Positions 21,901-36,900 of a stretch of 64,000 nt of DNA are shown here, one piece after another. Within the stretch, counting starts at the first letter, position 1. Each line of letters opens with the position of its first letter. Source of the stretch: Trematomus loennbergii (taxonomy: Eukaryota; Chordata; Actinopteri; Perciformes; Nototheniidae); NCBI GenBank assembly GCA_012861695.1, contig JAAOOA010000028.1, positions 7,356,470 to 7,420,469 of the forward strand, in the 5' to 3' direction. Both the position numbers and the translations under genes were made by a program. Under the pieces are notes generated by a model that was not told the DNA's origin, ran no database searches, and saw only the letters and a list, made by a program, of their open reading frames with translations.

Positions 21901-24900
21901 CGGGAATTGGGGGATGCATCAGAAAGGGATACGTCAGAGACAGGCAAAGATCAAAACCAAATACAATTCTATTAGCAACCTCAAACTATATCAATTGCTT
22001 TTGTGCTTTTATAAAATGCAGGGAAGGTTTTTAAACACAAATGCAGGATATTGTGCATCTCTAACTCGGACTTAAAGGACCACCGTTTTGAATTCAGAAG
22101 ATTTCATAGCTATTTAAATTTGTGAAAACAACACTGTGACTCAATCAAAACCCATTGAAGACATCACACAGGTGTGGTAATCTAGATTTAAAGAAAAGGT
22201 TGTTGTTCTTAGCTCCAGAAAAGTTGACATTTTGTAGACACAAAATGTCATCGAGCCCAATGAGCATCACATTTAGTTACAGCAGCATAAACAAAGCTTG
22301 AGCCGGCATGTACAACGACGATAATCTATTAGCCACAGCTACACTATGGGAATGGTGTAGTGCTTTTCTTAATGAAATCTTAACAGACCTTGTTGTGAAA
22401 GGCCATTGTATAACTCATTCATGGTTCCTATTAAGCTGCAGCTGGTGAGAGTATTCCATCCTGGCAGTCATCTTAGAGTGACGTTTATAATCTAAAGGCC
22501 GCCATGATCCCTCCTGAACTTTCTTATAACGATAACACATAATACAATGACATGAGTCACTCTAGAGAGTCAAAGTAAGCATTCATCTACTGTACGCATT
22601 CTCGATAATCCCATTAAATCCATTTAAAGGATCATAAAAACACATTCAGTTCTAGTCTATACAACCATAGCTGATCCCTTAAGTTTGCAGCACACATCAT
22701 CTATCTTGCTGCAGCCCCCCTATCATGTGTTTTGTAACAGCATCAATTATTAATGCGTTCTCCACATAGAGGTTCTCCAGCATACATTTCAGCTCATGGG
22801 CAGAGGTGTATATTCGCAGAATGCAGACCTGAGGTTATTTCAGTTCATCCTGATAAGCATTGGTCTTGACTGAAATTGATTTGCTCAGAGCAGCAATAAT
22901 TTAAAATGAAGTTAATAAGCTAACTTATGTTAGAAGCTAAGCAAAGGGCTCTAACCGTCTGTCAGGACTATTTCAAATAAACCCGGTTGAACCATTCACC
23001 CCTGTTTGTCTCGGCTTTCTTTACCGACGCACCAATCTCTATTCATCATCCACACCTCTTTCATCTTACATACATCACTTTATCAAGCCTTTTAAAGTAC
23101 ACATCCATTTATCCTCTCACCCCCCTCTATAATTCCCCTCCTTAGATCAATTATCTTGGTAGAGGCCAAAAGCGGGATGAAGAAGAGGGAATATTGGACT
23201 AACATTCAGGTGGAGACAGACAGGACACCCAATGAATGATAATGCTGCTCCGTACCTGCTGGATGTGTAAATAAGCTACTGTTTGCTATCACCATTTTAA
23301 CTTAAAGGTCAGTATTGTGTTCACAACCTCTTTCTTCTGCCCCCAAGTGGACACAATTATTACTTTTTAAGAGACATTGGGTCTTAATAAAGTGTTTAAA
23401 CACAGTTACATTTCATACTGATTGATGTGACCTTAACTAAATCCCAATAGTCAAAATATGATGTATGCAAACTTTATGTACTGAGCTATGTTTTGGCAAC
23501 TGGCAAACATTTGCCCATCACCATGTTCAGTGAATAATAATAATACATTTTATTTGTATAGCACAACGTCATCTGAACATGGTACAACATAAGTAGTCAT
23601 TCAGCATTCCTTAGGAGAATAAATCAAAATGGACCGGGTCTGTCTGCTGTTATGAATTTATAAATTGACAACCAGGAGAGGGAGTTCAAAACAGCTGGCC
23701 ATAAAATCAAAACAGTTGGTTGTAAGATTCTAAAATTCTCCTGAAGAAAAATGATTAGCACAATTTACAAGACAAATGCTGGGAAAATATGCAAGTGGCT
23801 GGTAGATTTGTATCACTCACCAGTCACCATGCACCAGCCAAAAAGAATGATAGTATTTTATTGAGTGGTACAATTTTAACATTTAAATGTTACATTTGCA
23901 CCCTGCGGCAAGGTGATCATTGTCTGTGGGTTCATCACTGCATACGCCCCCTTTTGCATGACATGAAGTCTTTTAATCAATTGTTAATGTCAAAATATTG
24001 ATTGGAGCAGCTTTAACCGGTCTAACATTACCAATGGGATTGCTATTGTGGGTCTACACTTAACACTGACACACAGCCCTCGCTTCATCGTTGCGGGGCC
24101 ATAAATGGATTGTACATAAAGTGCAGGTTGTAATTACTACATACTTTTACATTTGCAACTTGTTGAAAACATGTATTCAAAATAAATAAAAAAGGCACTG
24201 CTCGTGACAATCAAAAGATCACTTTCTGGCATATTAATAAAAAAGTAAGGCCAGTGCATTAATGAGGAAATAATGAAAATGTTCAAAAATGCTATATTTG
24301 ACAACAAAATTAACACATATTTTCCTGGTCCTGCTACAAAACCTAATCATTTCCTCGGCTGTAATTTTCCACAAGACGTTATTAAAATCTGCTCACTATC
24401 AGATAACTTAATAAACAAGCACTGAGACACACAGCACCGAAAACATACAATAACCTCTCTTTGGAAGTAACAGTAAGTTCAAATAGAAAAAGTTCAGAAA
24501 TGAATTACCTCATGCCAGAGCTGCAGTATGCTCTAGCTGAGCATTCACACTATGCTAGGCAAAATACAACCACATCTCAAAGCTGATGTTTGAGTTTACT
24601 TTACAGTTTTAAAGACATTTGACCCACAGCAAACTTTCCTTCAGAAATATGTCAAGTGACTGAGAGAAAAGTAATTTAGACAATGTCAGGTTTAGCAAGA
24701 GCACATCAAAACTAGAAGTTCATACACAGGACAGTTTAAAGAAGGTGCTGCTTTAAACTAGCTCTTTTATGCAGTTTTCTGAGGCATTGGATTGTTCTCA
24801 TTAAGTATAAATAAAGCTTTTCCCCATGCACATGTAAATTGAGCACTGAGTGCATCTTTGCTGTTCTTTTACCTATGGGTAAAATTGAGTAATCCTTCTT

Positions 24901-27900
24901 AGACTACAGCAAATTAAGAAGTGGACAAATCACATTTAGGTAGTTAATAGGCGCACTCTGGGCAAAGTGCAAGCGGCTCCTCAATCAATACACTGTGGAG
25001 GTTTTCCAGATACTTTAAGTTAGGTGTACTGGTTAATGCACTGCCGTAACAAATCAGCAATTCAGTACATCATGACTTCTCTGCGAGCCCGAAAACACTT
25101 TCTTTAACTCTACAGTGAGAAGAAGCCGAGGCTGCATTCACACATGTCGAGATTACTGATATCTTCAGAGACTAAGTGCTCTTTCTCATCAGCCGCTTTG
25201 TTTCCTCACTGTGTGCAAAATGTCAGAGTTACAGTAGTCTGCTGGATGTGACGGCAGACATGTGAGGGAGGGCTACAAGAATGGCATTTTTATAATGCTG
25301 AAAGGTCATTTAAATACTGAAAAAAGGTCTCAACCTGTCTCTCTTCTCCTCAAATTATAATTACCTTCCCTCTTGTTTTTTCAACCCGAGTAACCCAGCA
25401 ACCTCCCAGCCATCAAAATGTTTGAGATTCTAGTGTGAAGGACTATTTTCTGTATCTTTTTTGTGAAAGAAAGCTCACAGGTCAAGAATAGAACAGTGTT
25501 TTTGAATCTGAATTTCATAAAGTGGACACGTCAAGTCACATAGACTTTATCCAACCATCTGGCAACTCAGTCTTTTCTATTTTCTTTTTCTTTTATGTAG
25601 CTCCAAAATCCAACAGCAAGGAGTTTTCAAGTTTGAAAGTGCTGAGCTGACATATTTAATGTAATGACACATTTCACAACAACAGTCTTGACTGAGATAA
25701 TGATGAGCAAGTACGCAAATAAACTCATTAAAATGCAGGGACAGAGCAGCATGCTGGGATTCATATCAACATTTTTTAAACCCTAGACCCCAAACTACTC
25801 AGCGTTAAGCTTTAAGGTATCAAAGTATTCCTCTTCAGCCACCCATAGGTGAAGAATGCTAAATAAAGAATATTTCTGAGCCTTAAAGTTCATTCTTGAT
25901 CTTAGACGTATCTTGACAACCAAAAAAGCCTCAACTCAAAGTCTGTTTACTAGCTTTTTTTAGCTGCTTCAAATTGCATCAAACTGAACAAACTCCATGC
26001 TGAATGAAAGGTTTAGAAATCAACTAAATATAACTGTTTAAGAGCCAGGAAATGGTTACCAATAGATTGAAACAAATCAATTAACTGTAAGATCGTTTTT
26101 GAATGCTCAATCAAAGCCAGTGCATTATTTTTTAACCAAGAAATGTTTTCAAAAACATAATTGTTTTAATTGCCTGAGACCGGAGAAAATGGACTATAAA
26201 TGCAAATGTATTTTCCAGAACAAAACAAGTCTTTAAAATGCCAATAAATACTTGATCACTTTTTAAAATAAATCCAGTTTGAAATGTTGGAATGATATCA
26301 GTTGTATCACATCTCATATTCCAATTAAGATTTAAAAAAGGGAAATCAACATCCATCCCAATCAGTCTTTCCCAACTGAGCACAAGGGACAACTCTAACA
26401 TACTTTATTACCGGCAGTATCTGCAGCTATTTATCTCCTCCTCAACTTTCACTTCATAAAAGCAGCTTTTGCCATTTATCAAAATCTGGGTCTTCAGTGA
26501 AAGTAGACTCCAGCTGGTTTCACTTATTTGAAGCAGGAAATGGGCAACACGTACACGTAAACAGAAAATTCTATATTTCAGTATTGACCCTAACACATGA
26601 ATTCCTAATGAATTGGGTAGCATTAGAACAAAGGGAATATGCTATAGCTTTTGTTTGCACAGCAGAGGTGAATGCTGTGCTGTGGACTTCCTTCACAAAG
26701 AGTGGACTATGACTTCTGTAAAAATCCCTCCCGTTTGATTTAATGCCTAATTCCATGCTGACAGTTAATCGTGATGCACAAGCAGAGAACTTCATACAGC
26801 TGCCAAACTAATCACAGAGAATAAAAGGCGGAAAAGCTTCACTGTGGGTACTTCAAAGGACCTTTCAAAATGTAATTTTTGTCCATCTATGAGGGCAATT
26901 AGCTGTAAGTACAGTTAAGGGGAATGGAAGGTGACTTTTCCCACATCCATTTTAGAGAGACGTTTGGAAACAACACTTGAGATGAAAATAATACCTAAAA
27001 TGGCATTTACATACCGACATGCCCTCACAGACCTTGACTTTTAAGATTGAACTTTTAAGAAATATATAAAACTGATTTACAGGTCCGTCTTGGTGTCAGG
27101 GAACATTGCACCCTGTCCGCAGAGAAAGCCATTTTATATGATTTTAGGAAACTCAGTCCAGATTTGTCAATGTCAAATATTATCTGTGCCAAAAATAGGG
27201 ACAAGTCGGCCAAGGCTCTAATCTTAAGCCTGAGGAGTGACCCACTACCTAATCTTGAAGGTTATTTTCTATGGATGCACTTTAATGCTCTGATAACAGA
27301 GGAGTAGGGATGGGAACCCAACCAGATATCAAAGGGGCCCCAGGCCAAAATATTAAAGACCACAGTATAATGGGTGCACTATACAGTATACAGTAGACAA
27401 CTATAAATAACTACTGATACACTACAAATATTATTTATTCATAGATTACTATATACACTTAAGGGAGATTTCATATTCCATTTACTATTCCAAAGCTCTG
27501 ACCAAACCAAATATAACTGACATCACTATTGTTAACACAACAAAAACAATGTTTATTCTCTTCTGCTGAAGTACATCAAAGACTTCAAGACATACTTTAG
27601 ATATTTTGAGCCTTTGCCAAACAATTAGAGGAAAATGCTTTGACAGGATCTGCCAATTATCAATGCTGTATTATTAAAACATAGATAAAGGCTTTTATAG
27701 AACAACAGATAACACAGGGACAAAATGGTTTAAGAAGAATGGATTGAAAACGGTTAAGGGAAAGCTTTAATAGTTGTAGTGCATGAGGGTGAGGTAGGTT
27801 TTTTATACTTTTCAGCCTATACAAATAAAGACATTTAAATGCACTGACATCAAACTATGAAGCATAAATCTCTGTGTGATGAATGTGTCCCGATGAATAT

Positions 27901-28540
27901 CAGATGCCTGTGTTATTCATTCTTTCTAAACTACACTCAGGAATATTATTTATTTGTATTGACATTTAAGATTTGTTTCCAGTGAGTTATTATTGAGTTT
28001 ATTTGCCATTATTCTATTCAGTTATATATTCTCCTGGGCTATCCAGGTAATAAAGCTCTAGTCGGTATTTGCTGACTTTGCACTGACTTAGTGGAATTTG
28101 TATTAAATGGTCCTGTTTGAGCTTTACTCTCAAATCAATACCGCTTCTATTTAGTATCGGTAGCTCTAAACCAAAGCACTTGCCTGCAGGAAATTGCAAT
28201 GTCAAGTGTCATTATACAACCTCAATATCCACAAGTCCTCCTCCTAACTTCACAGAAGAATGTCAGGCAGGCCCACTTACTTAAATCACAGGTAAAAGCC
28301 TCAGTGATGTTTCTAGGATTGATAGATTTGATTTCTATACATGACAGTAATCATGGTGGAGTTATCAAAGGTGACAAAAGAACATGAGATAACGCTGGTT
28401 AACATGCAGTTTGAGGACCGTCCTGGAATCCCAGTGGCCAGTCTGTAAAACAACATCGAGTCCAAGAGTCTCTCGCCTAAATGATAATGTCTAAACTGCA
28501 TCCAAGCAGACTGAATCAAGGCCCCTATGCTAAATTCAAG
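21901..28540. other. Upstream intergenic region with no recognisable gene
   Basis: AT-rich non-coding DNA. A weak dispersed-repeat signature (AATAATACATTTTATTTGTAT) lies near 23535-23575. Only short frames without splice or domain support were found. Confidence 0.5.
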
Positions 28541-28690
28541 CTGTCAGGGCAGGATGTATAGTGGCTTGTCTCTAAATTGGAAAGCAGCAGTTTCGATTCC
28601 AGCCTGGCTCCGCTAGTTCGCATGTCAAAGTGTCCTTGGGAAAGATACTGAGCCCCAATTTGCTCCATAGGCATAGCAATCGTAATGTTA
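28541..28690 (+). mobile_element. tRNA-derived SINE
   Basis: Contains a tRNA-like B-box region (GTTTCGATTCCAGCCTGGCTC), then the tail CATGTCAAAGTGTCCTTGGG...AAGATACTGAGCCCCAATTTGCT, which is characteristic of a widespread fish SINE. The A-box region is degenerate. It is followed at 28705-28850 by a TTTATTGTCATGTG stretch resembling a LINE 3' region. Confidence 0.65.
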
Positions 28691-28898
28691 GTGTATGTAT
28701 ATGTGTGTGTGTTTCAAGGCTTTTATTGTCATGTGTGCATAGCTACAGTGTAGTTATGACAATGGAAATCTTAGGTCAATAGAATATAATAGAAACAGAA
28801 TATGATATAAACTGTGCAGAATAGTCTATATACAGTAATTGGAATATTGATATATGTGAGTTGCAAACAGATGAATGTTATGTATGCTCTTTAAAAAG

Positions 28899-29039
<141 letters not shown>

Positions 29040-31003
29040 GCACCAGATTAGATCATGAGTAGTTTGGCACCCTGTACGGCAGCCCTGCCATCAGTGTATG
29101 AATATGTCACTAAATGTTGGCATGAGGTGTAAAGGCTCTTTGAGTGGTGGGAAGACTAGAAAGTTGCAATTTAAATGCAAGTCCACTTACTATTGACCAG
29201 TAATGACCACTTTTCCCGCTTCATGATTACAGGTATCAATTGCACCACACTGTGAAATGGCCCACTGCAGGCAGCCCACTGCTTACAATAATATTACTCA
29301 CAATATGAGGGAGACCTTATACATTAAAGTGACATTAAAGGGAATGCACTTGGGAAACTGCAATAATTAGCCACGACAATTGACAAATGAGGACTAAACC
29401 TTTATTATGACACCTGAGATATCTCCATGACAACTTTAGGATGTGGTTTGAAGATGTAGAAAAAGCAAGATAGATAACCTTGATTCAAAAGACAGCAGTA
29501 CTTTTCATACAAATCCATGAGTAAGAGCTCTTCCTGTCTGTGAATCAGGACTATATTCCTGAAGAGGTCGTTGTTGTGTTGATTGATGGAATCCATTAGA
29601 TCTGTCATCATTAGTCATCACAGCTAAGTAGTCTAATCCCTATAGTCAATATGAGAGGTTTAAGGGGAATGCTGATTTCATTAAATAGACTACAGTATTT
29701 AGGCAGCCCTACAGTATAATGTGCTTGTGCTGTACACAGTCAGCTAACTGGATTAGCAATGACAGTTATGCATGGGTGTAAAGTTAGCATTTAGAAAACA
29801 ATCTTTCTCTGATTCGCTCCCACAGCCATGAATTGTAACGGCTAAAAATGGCTTTGGACTGATTCATTAACTACTAGACGGAGCTTGATTGTTTTGATGG
29901 CTGTCGAAAAGACGTCTGGGAGAGTAAACAGAGGAGGCAGAATAGCAGCGAGGGGTGTGACATCCCTGAAGTGCTGCCTGGTCCCGTCTACTGTCTCCCC
30001 CTCAGGGAGATTAGCAGGGAGGCCGTCAGAGGGAGGCTGACACCTGCGCTGCACGGATCCTCCGCAGAAAGTCACTCTCTCCCTCCCCTGGTAGTTGGTT
30101 TGTTGTATTTTTACGTATTTTATAGATTGCAACATTTTCCCTAGTGTCAGTGTTTATATTAAGTAAACATCAGGGCTTGACGAAATTTCTGTCAGGTAGA
30201 TAAAGACATTTCTTTTTGGCAACAAGGTGAAAAGACTTAAAGTTAATGCCCTCTGTCCGTGGTCCCAGGCTATAAAGACCTAAGGCCATTTTAGATCGTT
30301 TGATATTTTAATGGACCTCACCTTTCAACCAGACTCAGGCTAAGAGTAAATCATTATTTTAATATCTAAAATATATTGTGAGAATCAGACATTAAAAGTC
30401 CATGCAAGATTTGATATCGTACGTGATGCGATTTAGCAGGAGGGACTATTTAAACGACTCTGGCCCATTCACTTCAAAAAAATCCGATTAAACTGGTATA
30501 CAATCAAAATGCTAGTGAGGTAAAAGTGATAACAAACCGTATGTTTTCTGTTTTTTTTTGACAGTCAACTTTAAACTCAGACAAAATAAATGTTGCTATA
30601 GTTCAGCTTGGGAATCATTGGCATTTCAGTCTGTACTTTCACTGATTGCCAGAATCTTTCCCCGTTACATCTAATCGTACAATGTGGAAAATAACTGTCA
30701 CCCAGCTGCAGGCTTGAGTTAACTAATCAGGCTATCTCCGGCAAGTAATAGCTGTGTATGGAGCATGAGGAATTCAATTAAATTGGGCAAGTAAATATTC
30801 ACTCAGCTACAACTTGTGACATTAATCCTCAGGAGCTGGGCCATACTTCCCCTGGGATTAACCCAATCGGTCTTTCTGATGGTTAAACAAGCAGGACAGG
30901 ATCAAGGACACCGAGGCGTATACATATGAAACATGTCATACACTATTTAAATATTTGTAATTAATAGTTCAAAATGGCAAAAACTAATTCCCATGTTCTA
31001 GAG

Positions 31004-31541
31004 CAGGGGTGTCCAAACTTTTCTCACCGAGGGCCACATACAGAAAAACATAGGAAGGGCTGGTCCCCTAACTAGAGGTGAGGTATATTTGCCTCATCAA
31101 TTAAGTTATAAGTTGGAAAAATCAATCAAATGTAGGTAAATTATTCTTGATACTTGAAAATGCTTTAAGAAAAAACAGCCTACATCCCAGCTCTCCAGAG
31201 GGTTTCAGTTATTGTGTTGGCAGCTCATTCCTTAAAACAGAAGCCTCAGATTGCAAATCATAAGAGGAAATATGAAGGGTGTATTTCAAGGTTGTTATGG
31301 AAATAAAATAAAATCAACTTAGATTCGTTAGAAAATGTTTCCAACTTTAATTGACTGAATTTATTTGAAAATTGGGCTAATTAACACATGAATACTGTGT
31401 AATATATTTGAACATACATATTTAAGAAGTACAATATAAGACAAGCAGAAGTTTTATTTGTGGGCCATATTTCATTATACTTTTTTAATTTGCTGAGGGC
31501 CGATTCAAAATGGTCCGCGGGCCGTAGTTTGGACACCCCTG
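31004..31541. mobile_element. hAT-type miniature transposon
   Basis: Ends are CAGGGGTGTCCAAACT and AGTTTGGACACCCCTG, a perfect 16-bp inverted repeat of the hAT (Charlie-like) type. Flanking 8-mers TTCTAGAG and TTCTAGAA match at 7 of 8 positions, as expected of an aged hAT target duplication. The 538-bp interior has no transposase. GAGGGCCACAT and GGTCCGCGGGCCG lie next to the ends. Confidence 0.85.
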
Positions 31542-32867
31542 TTCTAGAAAAATAAAAAACAGTGCCCAAACTCTCTTGCTGTTGCTCAGTTATTACCTCC
31601 ACTTTTTTACTGCTTTTTCTGGCCTTCTACTCTCCGGGGCGATGTGTACAGAACCTGTCTATTAAGCTTTATAAACTGTAAACTTTGAGGACCAACTTTT
31701 CATTTCACAGCGGTGCGGAAAATAAATAATACTAAACTTTTGCAGCTGCTACAGGGGTGTAAGATTTCTTTCCATACAGCACCAGAGCCTATTGTGTTGA
31801 ATGTAAAGCTATTCTCAGAGCAGATCTCTTCCTCTCTTTTCGTCTGGGCCCTTTGGCAGACAGTGAAGTGAGAAGCTTCCATTATCCTTCTCAACTGCTC
31901 CTTAACAAGCTCTCCTGTGTGCCTCAGAGCTATCTGCCATGCATCTCCACTGTTTATCCACCGAGCGTTTGCTCCAGACACAGTCCCCAAAAATGGTCTT
32001 CTCCCCCTGGGTAGTGCCGTCTTCTGTGATTCTCCAACAGAAAGATACTTTTAAAATTCAAACAGATATATTTCCTTTGTATATTTGTGAAAAACACACT
32101 GATGCTTAAGCGATGCTAGTTGATATATCTGAAGATACAAACTAAAAAAGGATTTGTGCTCCTAACGTTTGACATTTGTCTACTTCAATTATTGGGTTTA
32201 TTTGGTTATGACAGCCTAATGAAGTGTCAGTGAGTACACTGACACAGTGATGAAAGCACTTCAAAGAATCTTTTTGTGCCCGGATTTAATTAATAGAGAC
32301 TGGCAGCAGGTGGCAATGTTTATTTAGCCAGAGATACAGTATTGTGGAAAGGTGCTTTGTGTCGGAAACACTGATTGTGAACGAGAAAGACTCTTGTAAT
32401 GACTACTTAGGCAACAGAATACAACATCTAAGCCATAAATTGTACCTTAACAATAATAATGACGTTCAGTTTGTTTCCATTTCTGTATGCCTGTTTTTTT
32501 GTTCCTTTTATTGTTTATTTCTTTTATATGTGTGTTTTTATTGCTTGAAAAGTGTTCTATGAATAAAACACTAACACAAAATAGTATTATCGTCAATAGC
32601 TTTGTAGCCTCAGCAGATGTGACAGAGCTTTTGTACTGGAATGCATATGTGTACATAAAAATGTGGCCATGGTGTTAACCTTTTCATTTGCATTTCAGTG
32701 CAGAAAAGCATATATATTAACTCTGCATGCATAGTGGAAGCAGCAGGCAGATCAACTTAAAGTATTGGAAATCTAACAAAGCTTACAGAGCTTAAGAGTT
32801 AACCAGGAAACAAGACACTAATGAATCGATGAATAAAGTGCTGTTAAATTGTACTGACAATGTGTGA

Positions 32868-33144
<277 letters not shown>

Positions 33145-33422
33145 TGAATTCCAGTCATAGAGCCCCAAATGATGTGTTAGCAAACACTCTGTCCGAGTCC
33201 AGATCGTGTCGGCAGAGGAGCCTCCAAATGAGGTCTCGGCGGAGACTTGTGAGCTCTGTGAAATGTGATACATTTGTTTTATTCTCATAGATGTCACATT
33301 CAGTTGTTTCATTTTAAAATGACTCAAGCCACCGCATTCAAACAAAGTGTCTTTCCACCTACTCCACAGCATTAATGATAACTGTCATTTATTTAATCTG
33401 AAGCAAATCTTATCATAATATA

Positions 33423-33947
33423 CAGAGATGGCAAAAGTAAACACATCCTTTACTCAAATAGAAGTACAGATACTCGTGTTTAAAAATACTCTGGTAAAAG
33501 TAGAAGTACTGACTTAACTTCTTTACTCAAGTAAAAGTAAAGAAGTATGGGCTTCGAAATGTACTTAAGTAAAAAGTACCCATAACTACCAGCTGTTTTA
33601 AAGAGTAACTGACCTCCCTTTATATTAATAGAACAATAATGTCATTGTTAGCTAATGACTGTTTCGATGCTGAACAACGGCAACATGACAACGTTTTCAT
33701 TGGTCCCTCTTCTTTAGAGAAGACCAGGAAATGATGGATACACGGATCGTGTTAAAATCAATAGGCATGCAATGACTCTAAATAATAATGATCACGCCAC
33801 CAAACACAGATTAAAACTAAAGTAACAAACCTGTTTGGAAAATGTAAAGAGTAAAAGTAAAAAGTTGTCGGAGTAAAGTACTGATAACAGAAAAATGTAC
33901 TTAAGTACAGAAACGAAGTATTTGTACTCTACTACTTCCCACCTCTG
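33423..33947. mobile_element. hAT-type miniature transposon with perfect 8-bp target duplication
   Basis: The left end is CAGAGATGGCAAAAGTA and the right end is ACTTCCCACCTCTG, with the identical 8-mer ATAATATA on each side (33415-33422 and 33948-33955). The arms are rich in the motif AAGTA (ACTCAAGTAAAAGTA, TGTACTTAAGTA), a family common in fishes. The element is 525 bp and non-coding. Confidence 0.92.
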
Positions 33948-33955
33948 ATAATATA

Positions 33956-36900
33956 ATAATTGGACCAAGGGCCAAATAAAACACACAATAAGTGCCGAAA
34001 GGCCGTTCAACTAGTCCTTGCAGAAGAGGAGCTCGTACATTTTTGACACCTGAGATTTTCACTTTAATTTGAGTTCACTCTTGTGAGAGATTACAGTGGG
34101 TCTGTGCCTGTCAGAGGCGCTGGTACATGCCGCTGGAAGAGGACTTGGCTTTCCACCTATTACTCCCAAGCTGCCATGACCAATAGCAAACAGGAAGGTA
34201 AACGAGCCTGTCCACCCATGATAAACGCTGTGAGGCCAAATCTGTGGGCGAAAGAAAAAGCCAAAGCCATGTGCTGCCATTTGTCCGTCTGAACACAGGC
34301 TCTAATTGAATGACAATATGTTTCTCAGACTCTGCTGAACTGCGAGAGAACGGAAAGAGAGGAGCGACGTCCTAATGAGGTATGTTAGCTACACCACTTC
34401 AAATTTATATCGATTTGCTGGTGTAACAACAGCAGTTAGGAGGCAATTATGTACATAATCACAAGTATCTTTGCAGAATATAGACTTCTTTGTACACAAA
34501 CCAGATGCTCAATCAGTCTAAATGTATAGAAAGGCTGTTAATTTAAGTGATCAATTGGTCTTTAGATCATTCTGTACTCTCACACTGATTATGCAGTATG
34601 CCACCAGTGTGTGAGAAGACAAACACAGGGTTAGGTCTGTTTCAACACGGATTGGTCCAATGTTCTGATGGATGAGACGGGATGACTTTGGTTTCAGGGC
34701 TGCAGCTTTTTAATTTGTGAAGCATCATTAGCTAGAGAAGAATCCTGCTTGTAGCTCAGGGGGTAGGAAATCAAATAGATGCAGCACAAAGAGATACCTC
34801 TTCATCCATCTAGTTGCTGTGGTAGCTATCACAGCTGGTAAGAAGAGGATATTATTCATGCATAACAATGCAACGTGAAACGCCACTGTTGACGGAAAGC
34901 TGCACGCGGTGGCTCTTGTGCATGAAAACTACCTCTCCATGTAAATGATGTGGCTTTTGAAAAACACAGGAATACAGAGTGAGCTTGAGTCGAGCACTAT
35001 ATATCCTGGACGTGTCATCCTATCCCCCTCCTACACACACAGCATTGTGTGTGGGCATGCAGTGTCAGGCTGGGGTCTTGCTTATTGCCGCAGTCACTAT
35101 GTAAAGTAGATTCATATATGCAAACAGATTCACATTTGCCTACAGGGTAAAAATAGTTGTTTGCAAGTTGTCTACTCCACACCACTAACACGACTACTGT
35201 TCAGATCTTGGTGTCATCAAGTTGATTTCCGGCTGAGTCATAATTCTACAATGGGAATGTACATTGAATATTTAATAGGACTCAAAGTTCAGACATGATT
35301 TCATAGGGGCAAAAAATGTTGCTGTTTTTTTGCTTGAATAAGGGTTGAATAAGCATTTTTTATTTGCCTCCCGTGTTTTGAAGAATAAACACTCTGCGGC
35401 AGTGGATGCTTTTTTTCTTACTCAAGCCCACTCATATGGCGCCGTTTGATTTCCCCCCAAATCAATTGCAAGGAAACAATACAATGAAGAGCCCGAGGCA
35501 AACTCTGGTTCTATTGAACACATGTCTACATTGTGATTGCTCCGGGAGATTTAGGACAATCATGGCATACACAACATTAACATGTTTTCTTCTTTTAAAA
35601 AGGACACTGAAGGGATTACACTTCTTCCAAGTGTTTATTTAAAAAATGTAAATCACCTCAATAAACACAAGCCTGGTGTTCATCACTTAGCTTAGAAATG
35701 TAAGATGACACGCTTTACTTGATAAATAAATCTTCAATCATCCTCATCGCTTACGTTGAACTTCAGCAGCATTATCAGTTTTAACAAGAAAACAAATATT
35801 GGAATAGAGAAACCAGGTTTGCTACGTGGTGGTTATGTCATCAAACCACACTAATATGAACTGGTATGTTGCATGAATACATATACCATTATAGCATGGA
35901 TATTAATGCATGACAGAAATAATTTATTGCATACAGTACCTCCCTTGCAAAGGAAAGGGCGTCGAGGTAGTTAGCTAATTGGCTAAATGCATTTCTTTTT
36001 TAATCGGAAGGGAGGTGTGTACGTGTCATGTGGTGTTGCCATACCGCCATCAGTGTAAAGAATCGGTTATAAAAACCCAGCGGGCTATTTATAGAAACAT
36101 GTCGATGGGCAGGTTGGTGATTTAAAGCAGCACGGAGCAGGAACCCTTAGAGGAGATTTACTACGGTCGTTACCAAAGGATTTTCTCTAGAAAAGGCAAA
36201 GGGTGGGTTTTTGAATCGTCATATTATATTTGAATTGAAAATACGATGGTGAGAAGTAAAGGGGCCTCAGTGAGAAAATGAAAGTATGAGCGGTAAGCTT
36301 TAATGGTTTTGGCCCCCATGACCACTATTTACAGCAGGCAGAGGCAACATATGATGAGAGATAATTAAGCGTTACAGATAAATGGCCTGAGCAGTGGCTT
36401 GCAGACTTTAAATGGTTTTCCCTGTGAGAACTTTTATTGTTTTACTCTGCACACGTTGATTGAATAGTATTAATAAAAGCATATATGACATCTGACGCTG
36501 GTTGCACAGTCAATCTCAGAGGATCTGTCTCATGATGTGCTAAATATGCTCCCACTTAAAACACTTTAAAAACCTGAAAAGTTATAGTTCTTTAAACAAT
36601 TAACTGAATCAATTATTTAAAACCTTTTCAGGAACTGTTCATTCTATTAGTTCTTACAAAAAGTTAAATTGGTTATTCATGAGGAGGAACATTTCCCCTT
36701 GTCAATAACACTTCCCTCACAAAGTGATTATGGGAACTGAATGATTCATTAAATTGACAGCACAGTAGTCATGGCTCTATGTCTGTGCCATAACATGCCA
36801 GTTCTTGTCTCGTCATCTCCTTAACTTATCAAGTTGTTGCTGTTATCTCTCATTTCTCCAGGCATCCATGTAATGAGACTCTAATCTTGTTATCATTAGC

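Noticed and set aside
29842..30135. 97-codon open frame on the minus strand in a GC-richer patch
   Set aside because: No motif, no splice signals at sensible places, no neighbour supporting a gene.
34740..34800. Possible tRNA-like sequence (GTAGCTCAGGGGG)
   Set aside because: Only an A-box-like stretch; no B box or cloverleaf can be formed.
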